Source: an uncultured Lachnospiraceae bacterium (GTDB lineage Bacteria > Bacillota > Clostridia > Lachnospirales > Lachnospiraceae). From it: a DNA stretch of 64,000 nucleotides. Both the position numbers and the translations under genes were made by a program. Below the pieces are notes generated by a model that saw only the letters and a list, made by a program, of their open reading frames with translations, did no database searches and was not told the DNA's origin. The DNA is taken from assembly GCA_910589385.1 (NCBI GenBank), contig CAJUTU010000002.1, forward strand, positions 150,016 to 214,015. Reading direction: 5' to 3'. Shown in pieces: positions 1 through 8,985 of this stretch (positions within the stretch are counted from its first letter, which is position 1; every line of letters starts with the position of its first letter).

Positions 1-50
1 AAGAGACATAAGAATTGAAAAATGTTTATTTTAAGAAAGAGGCGGGTTTT

Positions 51-767
51 ATGGCATATGAATTTGAGGATATCAGGATAAGCCAGGAGATATTTTATTT
101 TCTGTTAGAACACCATGAACTGCGGGAGGAAGACGAAACTATGCTGTTCAAGGCATATGCGGAGCAGGAGGAGGTCCAGGATCTGGTAAAATCCCAGGGG
201 GAGGCGGCCCAGAGCACGGTTGAACGCTACGGCAATGTCATTTATCTGATTCCGAAGGAAGAAAATCATTTTCTGGGTTTTTCAAAAGCACAGCTAAAGG
301 CAGTACTCTGCAGATCGAATTCCACGGATAAAGATTATTATTTGTCTCAGTTTGTGATCCTGACCCTTCTCGTAGAATTTTTTGATGGACAAGGCAGCAG
401 CAGTAAGGCCCGTGAATATATGCGTGTGGGGGAATTACAGAACTGTATTTCCCAAAGGCTGAAAGAAGGCGCGGAACATATTTCCGAAGAGGAGGAAGAA
501 CGGGCAGGCATTGCGTTTTCCAATATGCTGGAAGCCTATGAAGCGCTGAAATCCGACGAGAAAGGTTCCAGGGCGCGTACGACAAAAGAAGGGTTTCTCC
601 ACCATATTTTATCATTTCTTCAGAAGCAGGGTCTGATTGAATATGTGGAGCAGGATGAGATGATAAAAACAACAAAGAAGCTGGATAATTTTATGGACTG
701 GAACCTGCTGAACCAGAACAATTATAAACGAGTGCTGTGGGTTCTTGGGGTCTTGAAAGAGGGATAG
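51..767 (+). CDS. jetB: Wadjet-type JetB (DUF6063-like, kleisin-associated subunit)
   Basis: Protein of 238 residues in the position and of the size of the small MksE/JetB subunit of SMC-like defence complexes. In this family JetB is the winged-helix partner that binds the kleisin JetA and helps JetC close on plasmid DNA. No catalytic motif is expected and none is seen; the sequence is acidic and helical, with a Glu-rich stretch about two-thirds along. The ATG at 51 follows a GAGGCGGG ribosome site and is preferred to the upstream TTG at 15. It is followed after 36 bases by the large SMC-like gene. The window edge cuts off whatever lies upstream, where jetA would be expected. The family call rests mainly on the pairing with JetC and general resemblance. 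Confidence 0.75.
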   Translation: MAYEFEDIRISQEIFYFLLEHHELREEDETMLFKAYAEQEEVQDLVKSQGEAAQSTVERYGNVIYLIPKEENHFLGFSKAQLKAVLCRSNSTDKDYYLSQFVILTLLVEFFDGQGSSSKAREYMRVGELQNCISQRLKEGAEHISEEEEERAGIAFSNMLEAYEALKSDEKGSRARTTKEGFLHHILSFLQKQGLIEYVEQDEMIKTTKKLDNFMDWNLLNQNNYKRVLWVLGVLKEG

Positions 768-803
768 GATACAAGTTTAAGAAAATAAACGAGGTAACGA
801 GCC

Positions 804-3800
804 ATGAGTAAAATAAATGCAGTCCGTCTGATCAATATCAATTATAACAACAATGCTATCCGGATCAGTGACGAAACTTTCCATTTTAATGGGGAGAGCA
901 CTCTGCTGTCTTTACGCAACGGCGGAGGAAAATCGGTACTGGTGCAGATGCTGACAGCTCCTTTTGTCCACAAACGTTACCGTGACGCAAAGGACCGTCC
1001 TTTCGAGAGTTATTTTACTACAAGCAAACCATCTTTTATACTGGTAGAGTGGGCTCTCGACCAGAATGCAGGCTTCGTCCTGACAGGGATGATGGTGCGC
1101 CAGAGCCAGGACAGTGAGAACAACGGCGGGGAGGCTCTGGAGATGGTCAATATCATCTGCGAATACCAGTCATCCTGCCTGCAGGACATCCACCATCTTC
1201 CGGTGGTAGAAAAAGGGAAGAAAGAGATCATCCTGAAAAATTTTTCTGCTTGCCGCCAGATGTTCGAGAGTTACAAGCGGGACCGCTCTATGAAATTTTT
1301 TTGTTATGATATGGTCAATGGAGCCCAGTCCAGGCAGTATTTCCAGAAGCTTCAGGAGTACCAGATTTATGATAAAGAATGGGAAAGCATCATAAAAAAG
1401 GTCAATCTGAAAGAATCCGGCCTTTCTGAATTGTTTTCTGACTGCCGGGACGAGAAAGGGCTTGTGGAAAAATGGTTTCTGGACGCTGTGGAAAGTAAGC
1501 TGAATAAAGAGCGAAGCCGGATGAAGGAATTTCAGATTATTCTGGAAAAATATGTGGGCCAGTATAAAGACAACCGCTCCAAGATCCAGCGCCGGGATAC
1601 TATCCGGATGTTTAAACAGGAGGCGCAGCGGATCCAGGAAAAACTTTCAGTTTACAGTGAGGGGGAGCAGCGGGAGAAGGAGCAGGAAAATCTGGTTGCT
1701 TACTTTATCGCAGAATTAGAACGGCTGCAGACTGCGGCAGATGCAAAACATCAGGATATACTTTTGCAGATGGAGGATGTACTCTCTCAGCTTGCTCATA
1801 TAGAATATGAAAAACTATCCGCAGAGATTTATCAGTTAGAAGAGAAGCTGCGTTTTCACCTAAGTAACCGGGATATGGCCGCGATGGAAAAAGAAGCGCT
1901 GGAGCGGGAAAAAGAGGTAATAGACGAACGGATCCATCTGCTCGAATGTGCGAAGCAGCAGAGTCTTGTGGATGAAGAAAAATCGGAATGGGATCAGGCT
2001 GTGCATAGGCTGAAACTGGCGCAGGAGAAAAATGTGGACCTGGAGCCGGAGCGGAATCGTTTAGGTTATGTCCTGCGCTGCCATTACGAAAAGGAATTGG
2101 AAGAAAACGCTCAGAAGCAGGAGGAAAACGAAAGTCTCATAGTACAGGCTAAGGAGGGCATTTCCAGGGAAAAGGAAACGGTGTCCGTGCAGGAAGAGAA
2201 GCTTCGTAAGAAGGCTTCGTCAGAAGGAGCGCTGAAAAGCCGGGTGCAGTCCTATGACCGTCAGGAGGAGCAGTTTAATAAACGATATCAGGAGCATGTT
2301 GTACGCAATATTTTGGGAGAATACGAGCCAGGCATCCTGGAGATTTTCCGAAAATCCGCAGAGCAAAGAATCGAGGAACTGGGACGAGGCCGCCTAAAAA
2401 CGAAAAAGGCTCTGGAATCAGCGAAAGAAACCAAACGTCGGCAGGAGCGAGAGCTGACAGATTTACGGGAAGAACAGATCCGCACAAAGGCGGAGCAGGA
2501 GCAGCAGGAGCACATACGAGAAAAGTTTGAGGAAGAACTGGAAGCACGGAAAGTGATCTTGAAATATTTGGATCTGGGGGAGAAAGAATTATTTGACAAG
2601 GAAAAAATCCTGTACGCATCGGAACGGAAACTTCTGGAGATTTCCAATATCCGGCGGAATCTGGAAAAGGAAGAAGATGCTCTTGCGAAAGAATACCAGC
2701 GGCTGACAAAGGGGCAGGTATTAGAACTGCCGCAGGAATTAGAGGAAGAGCTTACAGCCCTTGGGCTTCATTTTGTATATGGGATGGAATGGCTGAAGAA
2801 AAACGGATATTCGGAAAAAGAAAATCTGGAATTGGTACGGTGCCATCCATTTCTGCCCTATGCGCTGCTCTTGCCGGGTCAGGAATTGGAAAAGCTTTCG
2901 CGTTATCAGGGAAATATCTGCACGTCATTCCCGATCCCGATCATCCAGCGGGAATATTTAGATAATCGGGAAACGCAGGATGGGGGGAATGTGCACAGGC
3001 TTCAAGGAGTCAGCTTTTATGTTTTGTTCAATGAAAAGCTTTTGGATGAGGAAAAACTTCGTGTCCTTGTGGAAGAAAAGGAACAGCAGATTATCCGGAA
3101 ACAGGAGGCAATCCGGATCCGCCAGGGGGAATACAGGCAGTATTTTGAGCGTCAGGAGCAGGTGAAGAATCAGTCCGTGAGCCGGGAAAATTATGAGGCT
3201 AACGAGAAAGCTCTGAAAGAAGCAGAGGAACGGATCCAAAAGACAGATACAGACATCCGGGCTGCTTCCCAGGGACTGGCGGAACTGCAGGAACAGATGG
3301 ACGTGCTGCAGCAGGATATCCGAAGGGCAGACCAGGAGATGGACATCCAGCGCCGCAGGATGGAAGATTTTGAAGAATTGTGTAAAGCCTATGAGGAGTA
3401 TGTCCGTTTCCGGCAGGAATTAGAGCTGTGCAGGAAAGAGATCAGAAAGCTCACGGAGAAGCAAAGACTCTCCCAAGAGAAGTTAGAGAAATTACAGGAA
3501 CGGCAGCGGACGCTGGAATCGGAACGGGACGGATTACTCCGAGAGGAAGAGGGACAGCAGGAGGCGGCGCGTAAATACAGACAATATGAAGAATATGAAG
3601 AATTGACAGAAGCGAAAGAAGGGGAAGACTGGAGGAAACTGTGGGAAACGGCGCGCAAGACCGTATCTGACATCGAGGCTAGATATGCCGCTGTCACGGC
3701 CAGCGTATCCTTGGAAATCCAGGAATTGGAACGTCAGGAGCAGCAGAGCAGCAAACGGTACAAGAAGGCTTCTCAGGAATTAAAGTATCTGTGTACACAA

Positions 3801-5246
3801 TATTGTCTTACAAAAGACGCATGGCTGGATACCCGTTATGACCGGAAGGAAGAAACGCATCAGAGAACCCTTTTGGAGGACCGTGAGATGAAGATCCAGA
3901 GAAAGCAGTCTCTTTGGAATGAGGAGGACAAGCGGATTGCGGTCGCTGCACAGCAGAAAGCGGACCTGCTGAAACGGATGCGTACAGAATGCGGGAGAGA
4001 AGAGCCTTTGCCAAAATCAGAAATCCAGAATGAAGATTTTGATGCCAGAAAAAATCAGCTTCGATACCAGGAAAAGGAACTTCGGAATTCCGCGGACAAG
4101 CTGCAAAGGCATTTACAAAGCTTAAATGAAAATCTGACTGCTCTGGCGGAGTACAGTGAGTTTGAGAAAAAAGAGCCGGTTGTATGGGAACAGGATTTTT
4201 TAGAAATGAATGCCAGAGAGCTGCGGAATTTCAAGGGGATCCTGGTCCGGGACTATAATCAGCGCTTGAAATCCAAGCAGGATGCGAAAGAACAGTTGAT
4301 CCGTGTGCTCAACCAGATTGTGCGTGACGGTCATTTTCAAGAGGATTATTATAAAAAGCCATTGGAGGCCATGCTGGAGCTTTCTGACGAGGCAGACCAG
4401 GTGCAGAGACAGCTCAATACAACGATCCAGTCCTACGACAGCCTGATGGAAAAGCTGGAAGTGGATATTTCCGTTGTGGAGAAAGAGAAGCAAAAAATCG
4501 TGGAGCTTTTGGAAGATTATCTTCAGGAGGTCCATCAGAACCTGGGCAGGATTGACCAGAATTCCACCATTACTATCCGGGATCGGGCGGTCAAAATGCT
4601 GAAGATCCAGCTCCCACAGTGGGAGGAAAATGAAAGTATGTATCATATCCGGCTGCAGGATCTGATTGATGAACTTACCCAGAAGGGAATCGGCATTTTT
4701 GAGCGCAATGAAAATGCGCAGGAATATTTCGGCACACGGATGACGACCCGGAATCTGTATGATACGGTCATCGGAATCGGCAATGTACAGATCCGCCTCT
4801 ACAAGATCGAGGCCCAGCGGGAATATCCTATTACCTGGGCTGAGGTGGCGAGGAACTCTGGCGGCGAAGGGTTTTTGTCTGCATTCGTGATCCTATCCAG
4901 CCTGCTGTACTACATGCGTAAGGATGAGACAGATATTTTTGCGGACCGTAATGAAGGAAAGGTTCTGCTCATGGATAATCCATTTGCACAGACCAATGCG
5001 TCCCACCTTCTGAAACCGCTGATGGATGTTGCCAAAAAGACGAATACACAGTTGATCTGCCTGACCGGGTTAGGCGGCGATACGATCTACAACCGGTTTG
5101 ATAATATCTATGTGCTCAACCTGATCGCGGCAAGCCTGAGAAGCGGGATGCAGTATCTACGGGCAGATCACTTGCGGGGAAATGAGCCGGAGACGATCAT
5201 CGCGTCGCAGATTGAAGTGATGGAACAGCAGGAACTGGTGTTTTAA
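804..5246 (+). CDS. jetC: Wadjet-type JetC, SMC/MukB-like ATPase
   Basis: A 1480-residue SMC-like ATPase. The N-terminal head has the glycine-rich loop LRNGGGKS near residues 37-44. Long Glu/Lys/Gln/Arg-rich stretches suggest two coiled-coil arms around a less charged middle region (about residues 640-760) that would be the hinge. The C-terminal head carries the signature NSGGEGFLSAF and a Walker B-like LLMDNPFAQ followed by LICLTGLGG. Known Wadjet JetC proteins extrude DNA loops with JetA and JetB, and JetD then cuts the closed circular DNA. The residue after the Walker B Asp is Asn rather than Glu; I believe related JetC proteins share this, but cannot check. The gene is intact. The nuclease gene jetD does not follow it. 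Confidence 0.85.
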   Translation: MSKINAVRLININYNNNAIRISDETFHFNGESTLLSLRNGGGKSVLVQMLTAPFVHKRYRDAKDRPFESYFTTSKPSFILVEWALDQNAGFVLTGMMVRQSQDSENNGGEALEMVNIICEYQSSCLQDIHHLPVVEKGKKEIILKNFSACRQMFESYKRDRSMKFFCYDMVNGAQSRQYFQKLQEYQIYDKEWESIIKKVNLKESGLSELFSDCRDEKGLVEKWFLDAVESKLNKERSRMKEFQIILEKYVGQYKDNRSKIQRRDTIRMFKQEAQRIQEKLSVYSEGEQREKEQENLVAYFIAELERLQTAADAKHQDILLQMEDVLSQLAHIEYEKLSAEIYQLEEKLRFHLSNRDMAAMEKEALEREKEVIDERIHLLECAKQQSLVDEEKSEWDQAVHRLKLAQEKNVDLEPERNRLGYVLRCHYEKELEENAQKQEENESLIVQAKEGISREKETVSVQEEKLRKKASSEGALKSRVQSYDRQEEQFNKRYQEHVVRNILGEYEPGILEIFRKSAEQRIEELGRGRLKTKKALESAKETKRRQERELTDLREEQIRTKAEQEQQEHIREKFEEELEARKVILKYLDLGEKELFDKEKILYASERKLLEISNIRRNLEKEEDALAKEYQRLTKGQVLELPQELEEELTALGLHFVYGMEWLKKNGYSEKENLELVRCHPFLPYALLLPGQELEKLSRYQGNICTSFPIPIIQREYLDNRETQDGGNVHRLQGVSFYVLFNEKLLDEEKLRVLVEEKEQQIIRKQEAIRIRQGEYRQYFERQEQVKNQSVSRENYEANEKALKEAEERIQKTDTDIRAASQGLAELQEQMDVLQQDIRRADQEMDIQRRRMEDFEELCKAYEEYVRFRQELELCRKEIRKLTEKQRLSQEKLEKLQERQRTLESERDGLLREEEGQQEAARKYRQYEEYEELTEAKEGEDWRKLWETARKTVSDIEARYAAVTASVSLEIQELERQEQQSSKRYKKASQELKYLCTQYCLTKDAWLDTRYDRKEETHQRTLLEDREMKIQRKQSLWNEEDKRIAVAAQQKADLLKRMRTECGREEPLPKSEIQNEDFDARKNQLRYQEKELRNSADKLQRHLQSLNENLTALAEYSEFEKKEPVVWEQDFLEMNARELRNFKGILVRDYNQRLKSKQDAKEQLIRVLNQIVRDGHFQEDYYKKPLEAMLELSDEADQVQRQLNTTIQSYDSLMEKLEVDISVVEKEKQKIVELLEDYLQEVHQNLGRIDQNSTITIRDRAVKMLKIQLPQWEENESMYHIRLQDLIDELTQKGIGIFERNENAQEYFGTRMTTRNLYDTVIGIGNVQIRLYKIEAQREYPITWAEVARNSGGEGFLSAFVILSSLLYYMRKDETDIFADRNEGKVLLMDNPFAQTNASHLLKPLMDVAKKTNTQLICLTGLGGDTIYNRFDNIYVLNLIAASLRSGMQYLRADHLRGNEPETIIASQIEVMEQQELVF

Positions 5247-5255
5247 CAATAGGTA

Positions 5256-5276
5256 AGGCTTATAGAGCTATAGCCT
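5256..5276 (+). other. small hairpin after jetC
   Basis: AGGC pairs with GCCT and TATAG with CTATA, giving about nine paired bases with one bulged T. No T-run follows, so it is a weak terminator at best. It lies between the jetC stop and the scar described next. Confidence 0.3.
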
Positions 5277-5341
5277 AACGAAGAAACGGTTTGACGAGGA
5301 TATGGAAAAATATTCTTACAAAGGCAGGGAGGGACACCACA

Positions 5342-5446
5342 ATGGAATCACACCGGATCGCATTAATATCAGATACACATGGCCTGCTGCGGCCCGAAGA
5401 GGTTCCGGCTGCCGGTTACCATGATGATTCTCACATTGTATCCTGC
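5342..5446 (+). pseudogene. fragment of YfcE-like metallophosphoesterase
   Basis: Thirty-four codons starting at ATG 5342, with a GGGAGG ribosome site ahead, read as the start of a YfcE/MJ0936-type phosphodiesterase: IALISDTHGLLRPEEV contains the metal-binding DTHG motif. The frame then leaves the family and stops at 5446. A normal member has about 150-180 residues, so only the first fifth survives. It sits where jetD would be expected, which suggests that a deletion joined two unrelated loci here. Confidence 0.6.
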
Positions 5447-5723
5447 TAAACATCAGATAGAGGCAGAGAAAATCAATTGCCTGTCTGCGGAATCCGAGAA
5501 GACAGAGACAGTGAAAATACCGGAACAGGATATGTACAGGCTGGTGCGGGACATTATGAAAGAGGTGGATGCCGGAAAAAACATTGCAGAAATTGCTAAG
5601 CGGAATCATGTTAATGCGAAATTTACAGAGCAAGTCTGCCGGATGTACCTGACACATCCGGGGGTGGATGTAGACGGGATTCTGGACCGGATCGAGAAAG
5701 TGGATAGAATCCTTGATTTATGA
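5421..5723 (+). CDS. small conserved-looking protein of unknown function
   Basis: About 100 residues, starting at ATG 5421 or 5424. I do not recognise a named family. The first part (MILTLYPAKHQIEAEK) and the last part (QVCRMYLTHPGVDVDGILDRIE) have the look of conserved protein; the middle is a charged helix with a short helix-turn-helix-like run (NIAEIAKRNHV). No signal peptide, no cysteine cluster and no membrane segment is seen. Its start overlaps the phosphoesterase fragment in another frame and there is no good ribosome site, so it may have lost its native 5' end in the same rearrangement. Expression is uncertain. Confidence 0.5.
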   Translation: MMILTLYPAKHQIEAEKINCLSAESEKTETVKIPEQDMYRLVRDIMKEVDAGKNIAEIAKRNHVNAKFTEQVCRMYLTHPGVDVDGILDRIEKVDRILDL

Positions 5724-5830
5724 ACATAATAATGTGATAAAAAGCTGTCTGTGAATGTTCAAAAATAACCTGAGCGGAATGCAAAGGCTAGCTGTTTTCT
5801 TATAGTTCATATAGAAAGGAACCATTTAAT

Positions 5831-7069
5831 ATGAAGACATTCGACGAACTTTACCAGGATCTTCTTGCACGAAAAATATCCCAGGACGAACCGCTGCCCG
5901 CTGATTATGACCCTTACCATCTGGACTGCCTGCTCCATCCGGAAAAATACGCTGCAGTCCTGCACATTGATGACTGCCAGAGGTGTTCCTACGAACGTGC
6001 ATGCCAGAATAGCTGCATTTTTGACGCGATCCAATGGAATAAAGAAGGAAAATTGTATATCAATCCTGACTTGTGCGCAGGCTGCGAGGCTTGTATCGAG
6101 GCCTGCAAGGATGGAAGACTGACTGCAAGCAAAGATGTGCTCCCGGCAATGAAAGCAGTGAGAGAGGCAAAAGGTCCGGCATATATGATGGTAGCTCCGG
6201 CATTTTTTGGGCAGTTCAGTGCAAATGTGACTCCCGGGCAGCTCCGTACTGCGTTCAAAGCATTGGGATTCACAGGAATGGTGGAGGTAGCTCTTTTTGC
6301 AGATATATTAACTTTAAAAGAAGCGCTTGAATTCGACAAACATGTGCAGCATACCGGAGACTACCAGCTTACAAGCTGCTGCTGTCCTATATGGATTTCC
6401 ATGATACGCAAGATTTATCATGAACTGATGCCGCATGTGCCCGGAGCAGTGTCGCCCATGGTTGCCTGCGGACGTATGATCAAGCGGATCCATCCGGATG
6501 CAGTTACGGTATTTGCCGGTCCCTGCCTGGCGAAAAAGAAAGAAGCAAGGGAGCCGGATATTGCAGATGCGGTGGATTATGTACTGACATTTCAAGAATT
6601 AAGAGATATTTTTAGAGCCGCGGACATCCATCCGGAACAATTGGCAGACTTGGAGAAAGAACATGCGTCCAAGGCTGGCAGGCTCTATGCAAGGACCGGA
6701 GGGGTGAGCAGCGCAGTTTCCGAGATGGTAGACCAGCTTAGGCCGGACAGGGAGATTCATGTCCGCGCAGAACAGGCAGACGGGACAAAGGCCTGTATGG
6801 AGATGATCCGCAGAATAAAAGAGGGAAAAACGGATGCGAATTTCTTTGAAGGGATGGGATGTGCCGGAGGATGTGTGGGAGGCCCCAAGGCAATCCTAAA
6901 TACAGAGGAAGGGACGAAACATGTGGATATCTATGCCGGAAACGCCAGGTTTTGCACTCCGCTGGAGAACCCTTATGTCCGGAAAGTGCTGGACGAATTG
7001 GGATTAGGGACTGTGGAGGAACTGTTGACCGAGGATAAATTACTGACAAGAGATTTTTCCAAAGCATAG
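5831..7069 (+). CDS. FeFe hydrogenase-like protein with two 4Fe-4S sites
   Basis: A 412-residue iron-sulfur protein. Residues 49-62 hold a first cluster site (Cys49, 52, 58, 62) and residues 82-92 a bacterial ferredoxin site (Cys82, 85, 88, 92). The H-cluster domain follows: L1 TSCCCPIW at 181-188, L2 FAGPCLAKKKEA around Cys232, and L3 FEGMGCAGGCVGG with Cys344 and Cys348. Such proteins oxidise or form H2 with ferredoxin, or sense H2. It is shorter than catalytic monomeric enzymes such as CpI (about 570 residues) and carries no PAS or kinase domain. L1 has three cysteines in a row instead of the usual two, and L2 has GPC where catalytic enzymes have MPC, so a divergent or regulatory subgroup is possible. 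The gene stands alone; no maturation genes are nearby. Confidence 0.85.
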   Translation: MKTFDELYQDLLARKISQDEPLPADYDPYHLDCLLHPEKYAAVLHIDDCQRCSYERACQNSCIFDAIQWNKEGKLYINPDLCAGCEACIEACKDGRLTASKDVLPAMKAVREAKGPAYMMVAPAFFGQFSANVTPGQLRTAFKALGFTGMVEVALFADILTLKEALEFDKHVQHTGDYQLTSCCCPIWISMIRKIYHELMPHVPGAVSPMVACGRMIKRIHPDAVTVFAGPCLAKKKEAREPDIADAVDYVLTFQELRDIFRAADIHPEQLADLEKEHASKAGRLYARTGGVSSAVSEMVDQLRPDREIHVRAEQADGTKACMEMIRRIKEGKTDANFFEGMGCAGGCVGGPKAILNTEEGTKHVDIYAGNARFCTPLENPYVRKVLDELGLGTVEELLTEDKLLTRDFSKA

Positions 7070-7190
7070 CGCAGGCTGCAAGTGCAGATTTACACCGTGG
7101 ATAGGCTGTGTCCAGACGGCTATATATAGATACAGTACGGATTAAGAAAGAGCATTATGCATGAATGTATGGTGTCAGGGAGGAAAATAA

Positions 7191-7874
7191 ATGGAAAAGA
7201 AAGTTTTAGTGATTGAAGATGACGAGATACTAAATTCCGGATTGTGCTATAACATCCAAAACATTGGCATGATACCATCCTCTGCATACAGCATAGAGGA
7301 AGCCAAAAACAGTCTTAGAAAAGAAGACTTTGATCTGATTTTATTGGATGTAAATTTACCGGATGGCAATGGCTTTGATTTCGCAAGCGAGATTGTGTCA
7401 GGCTGTCATATTCCATTTATCTTCCTGACTGCGCATAGCCTGGAAGAAGAAATGATCAAGGGGCTGCAGATCGGCGCGGATGATTATATCATAAAACCAT
7501 TTAGTATAAAGGTGCTTATGGAAAAAATACAGGCAGTGCTGAGAAGATGCTATGGCGCAAAGAAAACAGTAAACTATTATTATGGGAATCTGTCGATAGA
7601 CCTTGAAAACCATATAGTAAAAAAGAACGGCCAGATGATTTCACTTACTCCGACAGAATTTGAACTTTTAGAGGTTTTCTGCAAAAGCAAAGGGCAGATC
7701 TTAACCAAGGATATTCTGCTGGAAAGGATATGGGACGTGAAAGAGAACTATGTAAATGAACATACGCTGTCACTGAATGTCAGCAGATTAAGAAATAAAA
7801 TTGAGGATGAAAATCACGGATATATCAAAACAATCTATGGATTAGGATATAAATGGACTGGAGAAAACGGATGA
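7191..7874 (+). CDS. OmpR/PhoB-family response regulator
   Basis: A 227-residue regulator with a receiver domain (acidic pocket EDDE near the start, phospho-acceptor Asp in LILLDVNLPDGNG, Thr in FLTAHS, Lys in IIKPFS) and a C-terminal winged helix ending IKTIYGLGYKWTG. A GGGAGG site precedes ATG 7191. The stop overlaps the kinase start by ATGA, so the two are translated together. It probably controls the downstream ABC transporter, as in the antimicrobial-peptide-sensing modules of Firmicutes, and the 104-base gap before the ATPase gene is the likely target. Confidence 0.92.
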   Translation: MEKKVLVIEDDEILNSGLCYNIQNIGMIPSSAYSIEEAKNSLRKEDFDLILLDVNLPDGNGFDFASEIVSGCHIPFIFLTAHSLEEEMIKGLQIGADDYIIKPFSIKVLMEKIQAVLRRCYGAKKTVNYYYGNLSIDLENHIVKKNGQMISLTPTEFELLEVFCKSKGQILTKDILLERIWDVKENYVNEHTLSLNVSRLRNKIEDENHGYIKTIYGLGYKWTGENG

Positions 7875-8881
7875 AAATCAGAAAATACATACTGATCTGC
7901 GGCAATCTTTCTCTTTTTGCCTGTGGGGGATATATTGTTTACCATCATGTTACGGATATCACCGTACAAATTTTATTGGTCGGAATCTTTATGGCGTTCT
8001 GCCTCATGAATTTTGGGAGTTATTTCTATTTCCGCGGCCAGTTTGCCGCCCTGTCTTCACAAATATGCCGCTGGTGCGGAGCGATTATGCGCGGCACATC
8101 TATTAAGAAAATCTGGAATAAAGAAACGCTTACATCTAAAGTGGTAATGGAATTAGAAAAAATGGAAAGAATGACTGCGTTTCGGGCTGCTGAAAGCAAA
8201 AAAGAGCAAAGGGAACTGCAGGAAATGATTTCTGAAATCACACATCAAATAAAAACCCCCCTGTCTAATATCAAGATGTATTGTGAAATGTTTACGGATG
8301 CAGATATTCAAGCGGAACAATCAAAGCAATTTATGGATATAATGAAGCAGCAGCTCATGAAAGTAGAGTTTCTGCTGGATGCATTGATAAAAGCGTCTAG
8401 GCTGGAGGCTGAGATGATCGTTCTTGAGCCGACAAACAGTAAGATCATTGAAACATTGGCGGCTGCGGTCAATAATGTGATCCATAAAGCGGAGCAGAAG
8501 CATATTGAGATTTCAGTGGAATGCCGTCCTTCTATTCAGGTTTACCACGATATGAAATGGACGGCGGAAGCGGTTGAGAATGTTTTGGATAACGCAGTGA
8601 AATATACATCTGAAAATGGAAAAATAACGATTTCCGTCCATGCAGGGGAGATGTACACCGAGATTCAAGTAAAAGATACAGGAAAAGGGATTGAAGCCGC
8701 ACATATCAACGATATATTCAAAAGATTTTACAGAGAAAAAAGTGTATCAAAAATAGAAGGGCTGGGATTAGGGCTGTACCTGGCAAGAAATATCATAGCT
8801 TTGCAGAAGGGATACATTTCTGTACGTTCTGCCGTCGGGACAGGGAGCTGTTTTTCTATCTGCCTTCCCAATTGTGTTTAG
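7871..8881 (+). CDS. sensor histidine kinase with short extracellular loop
   Basis: A 336-residue membrane kinase. Two transmembrane segments lie near the N-terminus with only a few residues between them, so there is no real outer sensor domain; kinases of this build (BceS-like) usually sense through a partner ABC transporter. The phospho-acceptor histidine is in EITHQIKTPLSNIKMY, the N box in ENVLDNAVKYT, and the G boxes in DTGKGI and GLGLGLYLARNI. Start chosen at ATG 7871, six codons inside the longest frame, because GGAGAAA lies just ahead and it gives ATGA coupling with the regulator. Confidence 0.9.
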   Translation: MKIRKYILICGNLSLFACGGYIVYHHVTDITVQILLVGIFMAFCLMNFGSYFYFRGQFAALSSQICRWCGAIMRGTSIKKIWNKETLTSKVVMELEKMERMTAFRAAESKKEQRELQEMISEITHQIKTPLSNIKMYCEMFTDADIQAEQSKQFMDIMKQQLMKVEFLLDALIKASRLEAEMIVLEPTNSKIIETLAAAVNNVIHKAEQKHIEISVECRPSIQVYHDMKWTAEAVENVLDNAVKYTSENGKITISVHAGEMYTEIQVKDTGKGIEAAHINDIFKRFYREKSVSKIEGLGLGLYLARNIIALQKGYISVRSAVGTGSCFSICLPNCV

Positions 8882-8985
8882 AAGTGAATTGTTTCGGTTT
8901 TGATACTTTTCACATTGATATTGAAACAGGATTGATAGGATTTAAGTCTATCCTATTAAGTATCAAACTGAAAGGGGTAATGGAA
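8882..8985 (+). promoter_or_regulatory. probable promoter/operator gap before the ABC genes
   Basis: A 104-base gap inside an otherwise tightly packed four-gene run. It holds an AT-rich stretch with GTTTC near 8891 and GAAAC near 8923, and a nine-pair stem, TTGATAGGA at 8932-8940 against TCCTATTAA at 8951-8959. In BceRS-type modules the regulator binds between the kinase and transporter genes, so this is the natural place for an inducible promoter. No convincing -35/-10 pair was found by eye. Confidence 0.4.

Noticed and set aside
238..675. Long minus-strand frames under jetB and jetC (for example 238-675, 2275-2709, 3389-3697, 4200-4646)
   Set aside because: They lie wholly inside intact genes on the other strand, lack ribosome sites and have odd composition (Ser/Pro/Leu-rich). 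They are mirror frames of Glu/Lys-rich coiled coils.
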